Source: Pseudomonadota bacterium
GTDB lineage: Bacteria; Pseudomonadota; Alphaproteobacteria; Sphingomonadales; Sphingomonadaceae
DNA: 62,657 nt
Direction: 5' to 3'
NCBI GenBank assembly: GCA_018240895.1
Contig: JAFEEX010000013.1
Coordinates: 1-62,657 of the forward strand
Positions within the stretch are counted from its first letter, which is position 1; the number at the start of each line of letters is the position of its first letter. This document shows positions 7,800 through 15,645 of this stretch, piece by piece. The notes beneath the pieces were generated by a model that had not been told where the DNA came from, searched no databases, and saw only the letters and a list, made by a program, of their open reading frames with translations. Both the position numbers and the translations under genes were made by a program.

Positions 7800-8474
7800 T
7801 TATTTGACCTCAACAGACTCGAGGCCCCAGGGTTTCGGCTTACGGGCCTCTGGTTGCTGGCTGTATGCAACCTGTGAAGTGTTGTGGGCAGTGGCAACCG
7901 GAAGCGGAGCCGAGGTTGCGCGCTGAGCGGCAAACCTGACGGGCAAGTCATTCTTGGTATGAACCAGCAATTCACGACCCTGAGGGATAACGCCGCTTCG
8001 ACCGGTTATAAAGCCTGCAAAAACGCCAGCGAGTACAACGCCGCCGACGGTCGCAACCGTGTTTCCTTCGCCTTCCTGGCGAAAATGCCCCTCAAGAGGT
8101 ATGCGCCTGCCTCCGACCTCGACATATTCAACACTGACTTCCATCTTGCCGGATTTGCCGAACGCGCCTTTGCTGGTCAGCCAGTTCACCCGACCGATAG
8201 CGCGCGATCCACGGGGAATGATGATCCGATCCTCCAGAAATACATCTTGTACGACTGTCAGCGCAAATGTGTCACCTTCGTGAAGCGAGTTTCCTTTGGT
8301 GGTGAGTGTTTGATTTACTGAAAGCACTACCTCGGTATTGGCGGGTAATACCTTGGCGAACGCGATGTCAGAAGGGGCCACGATCATAGCGGCATTAGCG
8401 GGTGCATCTTGCGCATGTCCAATGCTGGGGATGATCAAGAACGCTGTAGTGATGGCGATTGACGCGCGTTTCAT
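7800..8474 (-). CDS. Secreted protein of unknown function
   Basis: A 224-residue protein with a signal peptide ending IGHA|QDA. The central part (VLPANTEVVLSVNQTL, EGDTFALTV, IIPRGSRAIGRV, GKSGKMEV, RIPLEGHFRQEGEGNT) has the look of a small beta-rich domain, followed by a Gly/Val hydrophobic segment (VGGVVLAGVFAGFITG) that may be a membrane or glycine-zipper helix, and a polar tail. I do not recall a family name; the IPRGSR phrase slightly resembles the VirB10/TrbI C-terminal domain, but the length does not fit. An AGGAG site precedes the ATG. It is the main cargo of the tRNA-Thr insertion. An upstream small frame ends in an ATGA overlap with it. Confidence 0.65.
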   Translation of the reverse strand: MKRASIAITTAFLIIPSIGHAQDAPANAAMIVAPSDIAFAKVLPANTEVVLSVNQTLTTKGNSLHEGDTFALTVVQDVFLEDRIIIPRGSRAIGRVNWLTSKGAFGKSGKMEVSVEYVEVGGRRIPLEGHFRQEGEGNTVATVGGVVLAGVFAGFITGRSGVIPQGRELLVHTKNDLPVRFAAQRATSAPLPVATAHNTSQVAYSQQPEARKPKPWGLESVEVK

Positions 8475-8761
8475 AAAAATTCTCCTCTTGCAATCATGTG
8501 ATTGCCCTCAGAGTTCTTAAGGACATGAGTGACATCATTGGTTGACAGCTCGTTAATAGCTTTTCCAGCGCCCCGCGTGGTCATCGGGTTATCCGGCATT
8601 TTCTCGAATTTCTTGGTTGGAGCAGGGCATTCTTTCAAATTTCGCCCCGCCATAGTGATTTCTGTGGAACGGAGCATCACGTACGCATATCGCAACTTGT
8701 GGTTGGCTCGGACAAAAACCACTTGCACCGAATTCCGCGCTAGGCCCGTACGAATCCTCAT
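8471..8761 (-). CDS. Small hypothetical protein, possibly truncated
   Basis: A 96-codon frame whose stop overlaps the start of the next gene by four bases (ATGA), as in translationally coupled genes. It has no recognised domain, no clear ribosome-binding site, and its start lies 24 bp from the right 49-bp repeat, so its true N-terminus may have been lost. The overlap is the only positive evidence. Confidence 0.25.
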   Translation of the reverse strand: MRIRTGLARNSVQVVFVRANHKLRYAYVMLRSTEITMAGRNLKECPAPTKKFEKMPDNPMTTRGAGKAINELSTNDVTHVLKNSEGNHMIARGEFL

Positions 8762-8784
8762 GTTAGGGGCGCAATCTCTCTACT

Positions 8785-8833
8785 TTCGTAATGATGGGGT
8801 CACGTGTTCGAGTCACGTAAGCGGCACCACTGC
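8785..8833. repeat. 49-bp direct repeat of tRNA-Thr 3' part, right copy
   Basis: Identical to 7584-7632. It covers the 3' side of the anticodon arm, the T-arm, the acceptor and CCA, with no 5' half, so it is not a functional tRNA. It overlaps the start of the downstream TonB receptor gene, encoding codons 1-10 of that frame. Confidence 0.85.
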
Positions 8834-10843
8834 TTGTTCCTGGGCACCGCCGCCGGGTTTGCCTTGCTGTTCGCGCCGCGGGCTGCCTGGGCGGATGAGC
8901 AGCCGGCGCAGCCGATCGTTGTTACCGGGTTGCCGCTTGATCCGCCTGTGTCGGCCACCGCTTATGACCAGCAGGTGATTGATGCGCAGCGCTTGCGGTC
9001 AAGTGCGTCGGGGCGGATTGAGGATGCGCTTTCGGCGGTGGCCGGGTTTCAGCAGTTCCGCCGATCAGACAGCCGGTCAGCCAATCCGACGTCGCAGGGG
9101 GTAACCTTGCGGGCGCTTGGCGGCAATGCGTCAAGCCGCAGTCTGGTTCTGCTTGATGGCGTGCCGATGGCCGATCCCTTCTTTGGACACATCCCGCTTT
9201 CGGCGCTCGCGCCTGAACGGCTGGTGCGGGCGCGAGTGACGCGCGGCGGCGGGTCCGGGGCGTTTGGCGCCGGCGCGGTTGCCGGAACGATCGAGCTTGA
9301 CAGTGCGGGCGCTGGTGATCTTGGCCTGTTTGAAGGCGCGGTCATGGCTGACGATCGCGGAGAAACGGCGCTGTCCGGATCGCTGGCCCCGCGGCTTGGC
9401 AGCGGCTTTGCGGTTGCCTCGGCACGGTGGGACAGGGGGCAGGGTTTCTGGACCACGCCGGCCAGTCAGCGTGTCGCCGCCTCAGCGCGGGCGCGGTATG
9501 AAAGCTGGTCGGCAAGTCTGCGCGGGGTCGCGCCCCTGACTTCGGAAATCGAATTGCAGGCGCGCGCGCTGGTCTATGATGATCATCGCACCTTGCGGTT
9601 CAGCGGTGCGGATTCGTCCAGCAGCGGGCAGGACGCCAGCCTGCGTCTGGTCGGGCGCGGAGCTTGGCGGTTTGAGCTGCTCGGTTACATCCAGGCGCGT
9701 GACTATTCGAATGTTGTGATCAGCGCGACCAACTTCAAAAAGACGCTGGATCAGCGCGCCACCCCGTCAACCGGCTGGGGCGGCAAGGCGGAACTGCGGC
9801 CGCCGGTGGGCGGCGCGCATGCGCTGCGCGTGGGGGCCGATTGGCGCGGCGCGGACGGCACGATGTATGAGGATGCCTACAGCACGGTGACGGGCCGCAT
9901 CACGGCGCGGCGCAATGCCGGCGGGCGCAACGCCGATCTGGGCTTTTATGCTGATGACGACTGGACGATCGGCGCGCTGACCCTGACCGGCGGGGCACGG
10001 GCTGACCGGTGGTCGATCACCGATGGCCACTTTCACGAGGCGAACGCCGCGGGCGCGGTTACCATCGACAATCGCTTTGCGGACCGCAATGGCTGGGCGG
10101 CCAGCTTTCGCGGCGGCGCTCTGCTTGCGCTGGGGCGCGGGCTGACGCTGCGCGGATCGGCCTATTCCGGGCTGCGGCAACCCACGCTTAACGAGCTTTA
10201 CCGCCCCTTCACGGTGTTTCCGGTCTCCACCCGGGCGAATGCGGCGCTGGGCAATGAGCGGCTGGTCGGGTTCGAAGCCGGGTTCGATTTCGCCCCCGGT
10301 GATGCGTTCCGGATCAGCCTGACCGGGTTTGACAATCAGGTCCGCCACGCCATCGCCAATGTCACCATCGCCACCAACCTGCGCGAAAGGCGCAACGTTG
10401 ATGCGATCCGCGCGCGCGGGCTTGAGCTGGGCGCGATGGCGCGGCTCGGACCGGTACGGTTCGACGGATCGCTGGCCTGGACCGATTCAAAAGTGCGGGC
10501 GAGCGGCGCTTCGCTGGCGCTGGATGGCAAGCGTCCGGCACAAACGCCGCGCCTTGCCGCCAGTGCGACCCTGGCCTGGCAGCCGCGCGATGGCTGGCGG
10601 GTGGCCACCACGGTCAAGCACACCGGTATGCAGTATGAGGATGACCTGCAAGTTGATGTGCTTGCCGCCGCGACCACGCTTGATGCCTTTGTCGAGGTGC
10701 CGCTGCGCACAGGGGTAAGCCTGCTGCTGCGCGGTGAGAACCTGACCGATACCGATGTTGTCACCCGCAATGTCGCCGGCTCGATCGATCTGGGTACGCC
10801 GCGGACGCTGTGGGCCGGATTGCGCGTTGCCCTGCCGCGCTGA
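8804..10843 (+). CDS. TonB-dependent receptor with tRNA-derived 5' end
   Basis: This 679-residue receptor has a TonB box (QPIVVTGLP), a plug domain with GVTLRALGGNASSRSLVLLDGVPM and a barrel ending in RTLWAGLRVALPR, without the usual terminal Phe. The only plausible start is GTG 8804, inside the 49-bp tRNA-Thr repeat. The first ten codons (MFESRKRHHC) are tRNA sequence, yet they give a basic n-region that joins a hydrophobic core and an AWA|DEQ cleavage site, so a working signal peptide results. GGGG from the tRNA variable loop sits 4 bp before GTG. TTG 8834 is an alternative start. Receptor class resembles BtuB/CirA-type proteins; the ligand is unknown. A class II aldolase-like gene follows 40 bp later. 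Confidence 0.85.
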   Translation: MFESRKRHHCLFLGTAAGFALLFAPRAAWADEQPAQPIVVTGLPLDPPVSATAYDQQVIDAQRLRSSASGRIEDALSAVAGFQQFRRSDSRSANPTSQGVTLRALGGNASSRSLVLLDGVPMADPFFGHIPLSALAPERLVRARVTRGGGSGAFGAGAVAGTIELDSAGAGDLGLFEGAVMADDRGETALSGSLAPRLGSGFAVASARWDRGQGFWTTPASQRVAASARARYESWSASLRGVAPLTSEIELQARALVYDDHRTLRFSGADSSSSGQDASLRLVGRGAWRFELLGYIQARDYSNVVISATNFKKTLDQRATPSTGWGGKAELRPPVGGAHALRVGADWRGADGTMYEDAYSTVTGRITARRNAGGRNADLGFYADDDWTIGALTLTGGARADRWSITDGHFHEANAAGAVTIDNRFADRNGWAASFRGGALLALGRGLTLRGSAYSGLRQPTLNELYRPFTVFPVSTRANAALGNERLVGFEAGFDFAPGDAFRISLTGFDNQVRHAIANVTIATNLRERRNVDAIRARGLELGAMARLGPVRFDGSLAWTDSKVRASGASLALDGKRPAQTPRLAASATLAWQPRDGWRVATTVKHTGMQYEDDLQVDVLAAATTLDAFVEVPLRTGVSLLLRGENLTDTDVVTRNVAGSIDLGTPRTLWAGLRVALPR

Positions 10844-10883
10844 TGCGCTAAACTGGTTGCAAATCGGAACCGGAGAGAACCCC

Positions 10884-11657
10884 ATGGCAACCCAGATCAA
10901 CGCGCACAGCCGCAATGTCGATTGTACCGAAGCCGAATGGCAGGCCCGGCTGGAGCTGGCCGCCTGCTACCGCGTGTTCGATCACCTTGGCTGGTCCGAA
11001 TCGATCTACAACCACATCTCGGCCAAAGTGCCGGGGGAGGAAGGCGCCTTCCTGATCAACCCCTTCGGGCTGCTCTATTCAGAGGTTTGCGCATCAAACC
11101 TGGTCAAGATCGATATTGACGGCAATTCGCTGGATGGCAGCCCCTATCCGGTCAACAAGGCCGGGTTTGTGCAGCATTCCTATTTCCACCGCCATGTTCC
11201 CTGGGCCCATGCCATCGTCCACACCCACACTACCGCGACCATGGCGGTGTGCAGTCTGGAAGGCGGGTTGCAGCCGGTGAATTTCTATGCCTGCAACTTC
11301 GCCGGGCGGCTGGCCTATCATGATTTTGAAGGCATCACGGTCCGCGCCGAAGAGGGTGAGCGGCTGCTGGCCAACCTGGGCGACAAGCGCGTCCTGATGC
11401 TGAAGAACCATGGACCGGTAATCCTTGGCCGTTCGATCCCCGAAGTGTTCATCCAGCACTGGGCGCTGCAACGCGCCTGCGAAGTGCAGATGGCGACTCT
11501 TTCGATGGGCAAGCCGATCGTGGTTCCCGATGAGGTGGTTGCGGTTCACCATCGCGATCTGCACGAAGGCGGGGTGCCCGGGCGTCAGCCCGGCCAGGCC
11601 GATTTCGATGCCTGGGTGCGCCGGATAGACAAGATCGATCGGTCATGGCGGGATTGA
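10884..11657 (+). CDS. Class II aldolase/adducin-family protein
   Basis: From ATG 10884, preceded by GGAGAG, the product is 257 residues. It shows the class II aldolase fold: an early YNHISAKVPG segment, a GLLYSEVCASNLVKID segment, the zinc-ligand motif VHTHTT near residue 112 and a further conserved KNHGPVILG block. Members include fuculose-phosphate aldolase and ribulose-phosphate epimerase, but many, like this one, are larger and uncharacterised. The metal-binding histidines are present, so activity is plausible; the substrate cannot be told. It is followed 13 bp later by an iron-sulfur subunit gene in the same direction and probably shares its transcript. Confidence 0.85.
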   Translation: MATQINAHSRNVDCTEAEWQARLELAACYRVFDHLGWSESIYNHISAKVPGEEGAFLINPFGLLYSEVCASNLVKIDIDGNSLDGSPYPVNKAGFVQHSYFHRHVPWAHAIVHTHTTATMAVCSLEGGLQPVNFYACNFAGRLAYHDFEGITVRAEEGERLLANLGDKRVLMLKNHGPVILGRSIPEVFIQHWALQRACEVQMATLSMGKPIVVPDEVVAVHHRDLHEGGVPGRQPGQADFDAWVRRIDKIDRSWRD

Positions 11658-11670
11658 TACCCTTCAACCC

Positions 11671-12213
11671 ATGACCAGTCTGACCGTTAACGACCGCGCG
11701 GTCGATTTCCAGCTCGATCCGCAGACCCCCTTGCTGTGGGCGCTGCGCGATGCAGCCAACCTTACCGGCACCAAATACGGCTGCGGGGTGGGGGATTGCG
11801 GTGCCTGCATGGTGCTGGTCGATGGGCAGGCGCTGCGTTCATGCCTGATTACCCTGGCCGAGGCCGAGGGGCGCAGTGTAACCACGGTTGAGGGATTGTC
11901 GGCCGATCGCTCTCACCCGGTGCAACAGGCTCTGGTGGCCGAGCAGGCGATCCAGTGCGGGTTCTGCACGCCGGGCATCGTCATGTCCGCCGCCGCCCTG
12001 CTGGCGCGCAATGCCGATCCCACTGCGGAGGACATCAAGGCGGCAGTCCCCAACCTGTGCCGCTGCGGGGTTTATCCCCGGCTGGTCCGCGCGATCCAGC
12101 GGGCCGGACGAGTGGCCCGCCGGATTGAAACGATCAGCGCCGCGCCGGCCCCGGGGATCACCCCCCAAGACGCGGCGCGTGCGGTTCCGGCGATGAAGCC
12201 GGTGGATCGTTAG
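11671..12213 (+). CDS. [2Fe-2S] subunit of a molybdenum hydroxylase (IorA/CoxS type), orphan
   Basis: The 180-residue protein has a plant-type [2Fe-2S] domain (GCGVGDCGAC, then a later Cys) and a second all-alpha [2Fe-2S] domain (QCGFCTPG and NLCRCGVYPR), the standard pair of xanthine-oxidase-family small subunits such as isoquinoline 1-oxidoreductase alpha. This subunit carries electrons from a molybdopterin catalytic subunit. No molybdopterin or FAD subunit gene is present on either side, which is unusual, since they are normally the next genes. A tail of about 35 residues follows the second domain. It probably pairs with a large subunit encoded elsewhere, or the operon has been broken. Confidence 0.9.
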   Translation: MTSLTVNDRAVDFQLDPQTPLLWALRDAANLTGTKYGCGVGDCGACMVLVDGQALRSCLITLAEAEGRSVTTVEGLSADRSHPVQQALVAEQAIQCGFCTPGIVMSAAALLARNADPTAEDIKAAVPNLCRCGVYPRLVRAIQRAGRVARRIETISAAPAPGITPQDAARAVPAMKPVDR

Positions 12214-12220
12214 ACCGGGG

Positions 12221-12278
12221 CCAGCTTCTCCATAGCCACTCCTGCGCTCGACGCGAACGGGGGGGGCGGTGAAGCTGG
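12221..12278. terminator. Inverted repeat between convergent genes
   Basis: CCAGCTTC (12221-12228) and GAAGCTGG (12271-12278) can pair across a 42-nt loop in the gap between two convergent genes. The loop contains GCTCGACGCGAACGGGG, half of the dispersed repeat seen at 46741 and 60676. A terminator role is possible but the loop is long. Confidence 0.3.
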
Positions 12279-12291
12279 TCGGGCGTTGGTT

Positions 12292-14385
12292 TCAGAATTT
12301 CACCCGTGCCGTTATCCGGGCGTTGATCGGTTCGCCGGTGGTGATGTTGTTATCAGTGTGAGCGCTGGGGTAATAGCGCGTCTCAGTCAGGTTCTCGACA
12401 TTGAGCTGGAGCGCGATGCGGTTACTGATGTCATAGTAAACTGCGGCATCGACGCGGGTGAAGCCGGGCAGGCGCACCTGGTTGCTGATTGTGGCGAACT
12501 GGCCCGATTGGTGGATCAGGCCAAGGCCGAGACCCAGTTTTTCGCTCATGTCATAACGGGTCCAGGCGCTGAACTGATGGCGGGGCAGCTTGTCAAGCTG
12601 ACGGCCAGCCGGGGCGGCGCTGGTGGTCTGGCGGATTTCACCCTTCTGATAGGTATAGCCCAGCGTGCCGCGCCAATTGGGGGTGATGGTCCCGGCCAGC
12701 GATGCTTCAAGGCCCTTGACGCGGCTGGCCCCGGTCAACAGCCAATAGCCGGAATTGGACGGATCGGCGACGCGGGTGTTGGTGCGATCAACCCGGAACG
12801 CGGCAGCGGTGAAGGCCAGGGCCGGCAGCACATCCCATTTCACGCCCGCTTCAAGGTTGCGAAACGCTTCGGGATCAAGCGACTGATAGCTGGAAGCCAG
12901 GGTGGAGAACTGATCGCCCGATTGCGGCAGGAAGCTTTTGGCATAGCTGGCATAGAGCGACAGGTTCGCCATCGGCTTGACCACCAGGCCGAACCGCGGT
13001 GACCATTTGCCATCATCGCTGGTGGTGGCGACCGCGCTCATCCGGTCAAACGCATCGATCCTGAAGCTGTCGCGGCGCACCCCGGCGATTACCTGAAGGT
13101 AAGGCGTCAGTTCGATCTGATCCTGGACATAGGCGGACAGGCTGCGGACATTCGAGTGCGAATTGCCGGCCAGCGCCGACCAGCTTGTCGCCGGCAGGGT
13201 CAGGCTTTGTGCCAGGGGAACGGTGGCGGTCGTTTGGGTTCCGCCAGTGCCGTTTGCGAACATCACGTTGCGGCGGTTTGCATCGGTGATCTGGCTGCCG
13301 CCCTCAATCCCGGCGAGTACGGTGTGCCGGATCGAACCCGTTTCGCCCTTCCACACCAGATTGGCCTGGCCGATCCAGTTCTTGCGCTGGGTGGCGCTGT
13401 CATAACCGCTGAGCGTGACTGTGGATGCCGTCGCGCTGGCGGGCAGGACGTTGGCATAATACTTGTCATAATTTGCGAACTGTCCGGCAAGCGACAGGGT
13501 CAGGCCATCGGCCAATTCGTGATCAAGCCTGGCGCGGACGATATGGGCATCGACCGTGCCGTGGTTGAGCGTGGGGCTGCCGAAGAAGGTCTTGTCATAA
13601 CCGCGGATCGGCGTTCCGTTCAGCGATGGCACCCCGCGATCGACCACCCGGTCATCGCGGTCATATTCATAGGCGAGGGTCAGGGTGGTGGCTTCCCCCA
13701 GCTTTGCCGCCAGGGTTGGCGCGATGCCGATGAAGTGGCCATCATAATCATCACGATGGTTGGCAAAAGCCTCATACGTGCCGTTCAGCCGCAGCGCGAC
13801 CGTGCTGGTTACAGGCAGGTTGGCATCGGCCGCCAGCGACCATGCGCCAAAGGTGTCGAGCCCGCCCGAGAGCAGGCCGGACGTCCTGTCAAGGTCCGGC
13901 GTCTTGGACACCCGATTGATGATCCCGCCGCCGCCGCCACGGCCGAACAGCAGGGCATTGGCCCCCTTCAGCACTTCGACCCGTTCGGTATTGTAAAGCG
14001 GGCGATAGTATTGCGCATCGTCGCGCAGCCCATCGAGAAAGAAATCGGCGGTGCTGCTCTGCCCGCGCAAAATCACCTGGTCGCGGTGGCCTTCGCCCTG
14101 GCCCAGCGTGACTCCCGGGACATAGCGCAGCGCATCGTTGAGCTGTTCTACCGCCTGGTCGTCAAGCTGCTCGCGGCTGAGCGTTGTCACGCTTTGCGGG
14201 GTGTCGAGCAGGGGCGTTCCGGTCTTGGTCGCGTCCGCGTCCTCCACCCGGTAGCCGCCGCGCTGGCCGTTGACCACGATCGGCGCATCGGCATCAAATG
14301 CCGCTTCCGCCAATGCGGGCTGGGCCAGGGCTATTGCCGCCGGAGTAAGAGTGGTGGCGATGCGGGAAAGGGTACGGACGGTCAC
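12292..14385 (-). CDS. TonB-dependent siderophore receptor (catecholate/Fiu-like)
   Basis: A 697-residue receptor with a signal peptide, TonB-box region (APIVVNGQRGGY), plug motifs TPQSVTTLSREQLDDQ, RGQSSTADFFLDGLRDDAQYYR (split here) and NTERVEVLKGANALLFGRGGGGG, and a barrel ending in the terminal Phe of ITARVKF. The DGLRDDAQYYR and RGGGGGIINRV blocks are typical of catecholate-siderophore receptors of the Fiu/FhuA-like group. Two palindromes resembling Fur boxes lie directly upstream, which agrees with iron-repressed expression. The exact siderophore is not predictable. Confidence 0.92.
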   Translation of the reverse strand: MTVRTLSRIATTLTPAAIALAQPALAEAAFDADAPIVVNGQRGGYRVEDADATKTGTPLLDTPQSVTTLSREQLDDQAVEQLNDALRYVPGVTLGQGEGHRDQVILRGQSSTADFFLDGLRDDAQYYRPLYNTERVEVLKGANALLFGRGGGGGIINRVSKTPDLDRTSGLLSGGLDTFGAWSLAADANLPVTSTVALRLNGTYEAFANHRDDYDGHFIGIAPTLAAKLGEATTLTLAYEYDRDDRVVDRGVPSLNGTPIRGYDKTFFGSPTLNHGTVDAHIVRARLDHELADGLTLSLAGQFANYDKYYANVLPASATASTVTLSGYDSATQRKNWIGQANLVWKGETGSIRHTVLAGIEGGSQITDANRRNVMFANGTGGTQTTATVPLAQSLTLPATSWSALAGNSHSNVRSLSAYVQDQIELTPYLQVIAGVRRDSFRIDAFDRMSAVATTSDDGKWSPRFGLVVKPMANLSLYASYAKSFLPQSGDQFSTLASSYQSLDPEAFRNLEAGVKWDVLPALAFTAAAFRVDRTNTRVADPSNSGYWLLTGASRVKGLEASLAGTITPNWRGTLGYTYQKGEIRQTTSAAPAGRQLDKLPRHQFSAWTRYDMSEKLGLGLGLIHQSGQFATISNQVRLPGFTRVDAAVYYDISNRIALQLNVENLTETRYYPSAHTDNNITTGEPINARITARVKF

Positions 14386-14401
14386 GGGAACTCCCTGCTT
14401 T

Positions 14402-14420
14402 AATGAGATCGATTCTCAAT
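14402..14420. promoter_or_regulatory. Fur-box-like palindrome 1
   Basis: AATGAGATCGATTCTCAAT lies 17 bp upstream of the siderophore-receptor start. TGAGA/TCTCA arms around TCGAT fit the alphaproteobacterial Fur box; binding would occlude the receptor's ribosome-binding or promoter region. Confidence 0.6.
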
Positions 14421-14436
14421 AACAGTTATGGCCGCT

Positions 14437-14455
14437 AATGCGAATCGTTCGCATT
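14437..14455. promoter_or_regulatory. Fur-box-like palindrome 2 (perfect 19-mer)
   Basis: AATGCGAATCGTTCGCATT is a perfect inverted repeat with a 3-nt centre, close to the 19-bp Fur consensus. It is 52 bp upstream of the receptor start and 71 bp upstream of the divergent arsC-like gene, so it could affect both. Confidence 0.65.
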
Positions 14456-14525
14456 GACAAGGATCAAATTTGCCCCGCCAGCCGATTTTTCTTAGGAGCC
14501 GCGCAGGCAAGCGAAAGGAACCACC

Positions 14526-14870
14526 ATGAAGGCGACGATCTGGCACAACCCATCCTGCGGGACGTCGCGCAAGACGCTGACCATTCTGGAGGAAACGCCG
14601 GACGTGGACCTGACCGTGATCGAATATCTCAAGACGCCGCCGAGCGCGGCCAGGCTTGCCCAGCTTTACCGAGATGCCGGGATGACGCCGCAGCAGGGGC
14701 TGCGCCTGCGCGGCACCGATGCCGAGGAGCGCGGCCTGCCGCAGGCGGATGACGCAGCCGTACTCGCCGCGATGGAGGCGGAACCGGTCCTGATCGAACG
14801 CCCGCTGGTTGAGACTGAAAAGGGTGTGCGGCTGTGCCGCCCGCAGGACAGGGTCAGGGAGATTCTTTAG
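14526..14870 (+). CDS. arsC: ArsC-family arsenate reductase-like protein
   Basis: The 114-residue product begins KATIWHNPSCGTSRKTLTILEE, containing the ArsC signature with the catalytic Cys in HNPSCGTSR. Length and the late RPLVETEKGVRLCRP block fit glutaredoxin-coupled arsenate reductases (E. coli plasmid ArsC type) as well as the related Spx/YffB group; the HNPxC motif favours ArsC. No arsR, arsB or acr3 is nearby, so it stands alone. It is divergent from the siderophore receptor and shares its Fur-box-bearing intergenic region. Confidence 0.85.
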   Translation: MKATIWHNPSCGTSRKTLTILEETPDVDLTVIEYLKTPPSAARLAQLYRDAGMTPQQGLRLRGTDAEERGLPQADDAAVLAAMEAEPVLIERPLVETEKGVRLCRPQDRVREIL

Positions 14871-14898
14871 GCCGGGCGAATTGGCTGGTGCGTCTGGC

Positions 14899-15645
14899 TC
14901 AGGCTGAAAGCTGGGACTTCATTGCCTTCAGAAGGGCAAGGTTGACCGGCTTTCCATCGGTGGCAGAGCGGATCACCGTGTCCAGGATTTCATGAACCCG
15001 CTGCAGGGTTGCCGGATCTATTCCCTCCGGCGCGGCATTCGTTCCTTCGTCACCGCTTTTGCCGCGCAATTGTTCCAACTCGCGCTCAACCTTTTTCCGC
15101 AGGGTGATTTCGCGTTCGACTTCTTCGCGCAATTTGTCGAAGGCCAGCACGCGCATGGCCACCCGTTCGTCCAGCGCGGCATTGGCCATGCGCAGGCCCT
15201 GATTTGATTTGACCTTGGTAAGCTGTGTTTCGATCCGCGCCTTGAGCACGTCGAAATCAATCGGCTTGGAAACGAAATCGTCCGCCCCGGCTTCCAGCGC
15301 GGTAACCACGGCCTCGGCCTCGGCCCGCGCGGTCAGCATGATGATCGGAAGTTCATTCATGCCCCAGTCTTCGCGGACGATCTTCAGAACCTCGATCCCG
15401 CTCATCGTCGGCATCATATAGTCCAGCAAGACCAGATCCGGTCTGTCATCCTGAATTGCGCGTAGCGCCCGTTCGCCGGATTCGACCGGTACCAGGCGGT
15501 ATCCGGTCCCCTCCAGGCGGCGGCAGACCACGTTGCGGTTCGCTTCAACGTCATCGACCACCAGGATCATCGGTTCGCGCGGGGTATGGGTCTGTGAATG
15601 CGGCATCTGTGTATACTCTTGGCGCGAGGGTCTGTCCTGAAACAT
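14899..15645 (-). CDS. Response regulator, receiver domain plus coiled coil
   Basis: The 248-residue protein has an N-terminal receiver domain (VVDDVEANRNVV, phospho-acceptor Asp near residue 75 in LVLLDYMMP, the conserved Lys in VSKPID) and then a charged helical stretch likely to form a coiled coil (residues about 160-205), without a DNA-binding, GGDEF or HD output domain. It may act through protein contacts. Its ATG shares one base with the stop codon of the hybrid kinase gene (TGATG), so the two are translationally coupled and the regulator is the likely phosphorylation partner. An internal ATG at 15606 is an alternative start. Confidence 0.88.
   Translation of the reverse strand: MFQDRPSRQEYTQMPHSQTHTPREPMILVVDDVEANRNVVCRRLEGTGYRLVPVESGERALRAIQDDRPDLVLLDYMMPTMSGIEVLKIVREDWGMNELPIIMLTARAEAEAVVTALEAGADDFVSKPIDFDVLKARIETQLTKVKSNQGLRMANAALDERVAMRVLAFDKLREEVEREITLRKKVERELEQLRGKSGDEGTNAAPEGIDPATLQRVHEILDTVIRSATDGKPVNLALLKAMKSQLSA

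Larger units (their letters stand above)
7584..8833. mobile_element. Remnant integrated element in tRNA-Thr (about 1.2 kb)
   Basis: The segment lies between two perfect 49-bp copies of the tRNA-Thr 3' part. It carries no integrase. Bases 7633-7800 are strikingly AT-rich compared with the surroundings, and the only well-supported gene is a secreted protein at 7800-8474. It is best explained as the remainder of a larger element that lost its recombination genes, or as a passenger mobilised in trans. The intact tRNA lies at the left end, so the right copy marks the original downstream flank. Confidence 0.65.

Noticed and set aside
8529-8978. Plus-strand frame across the right 49-bp repeat
   Set aside because: It runs antisense to the small minus-strand frame and into the receptor gene in the wrong frame. 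No domain or start signal.
12246-12266. Third full copy of the CCGTTCG-type repeat
   Set aside because: Only one half (GCTCGACGCGAACGG) is present, so it is mentioned as a fragment, not annotated as a repeat.
13156-14403. Open frame of 415 codons antisense to the siderophore receptor
   Set aside because: The receptor on the other strand has full family motifs; the antisense product is low-complexity and has no recognisable fold.
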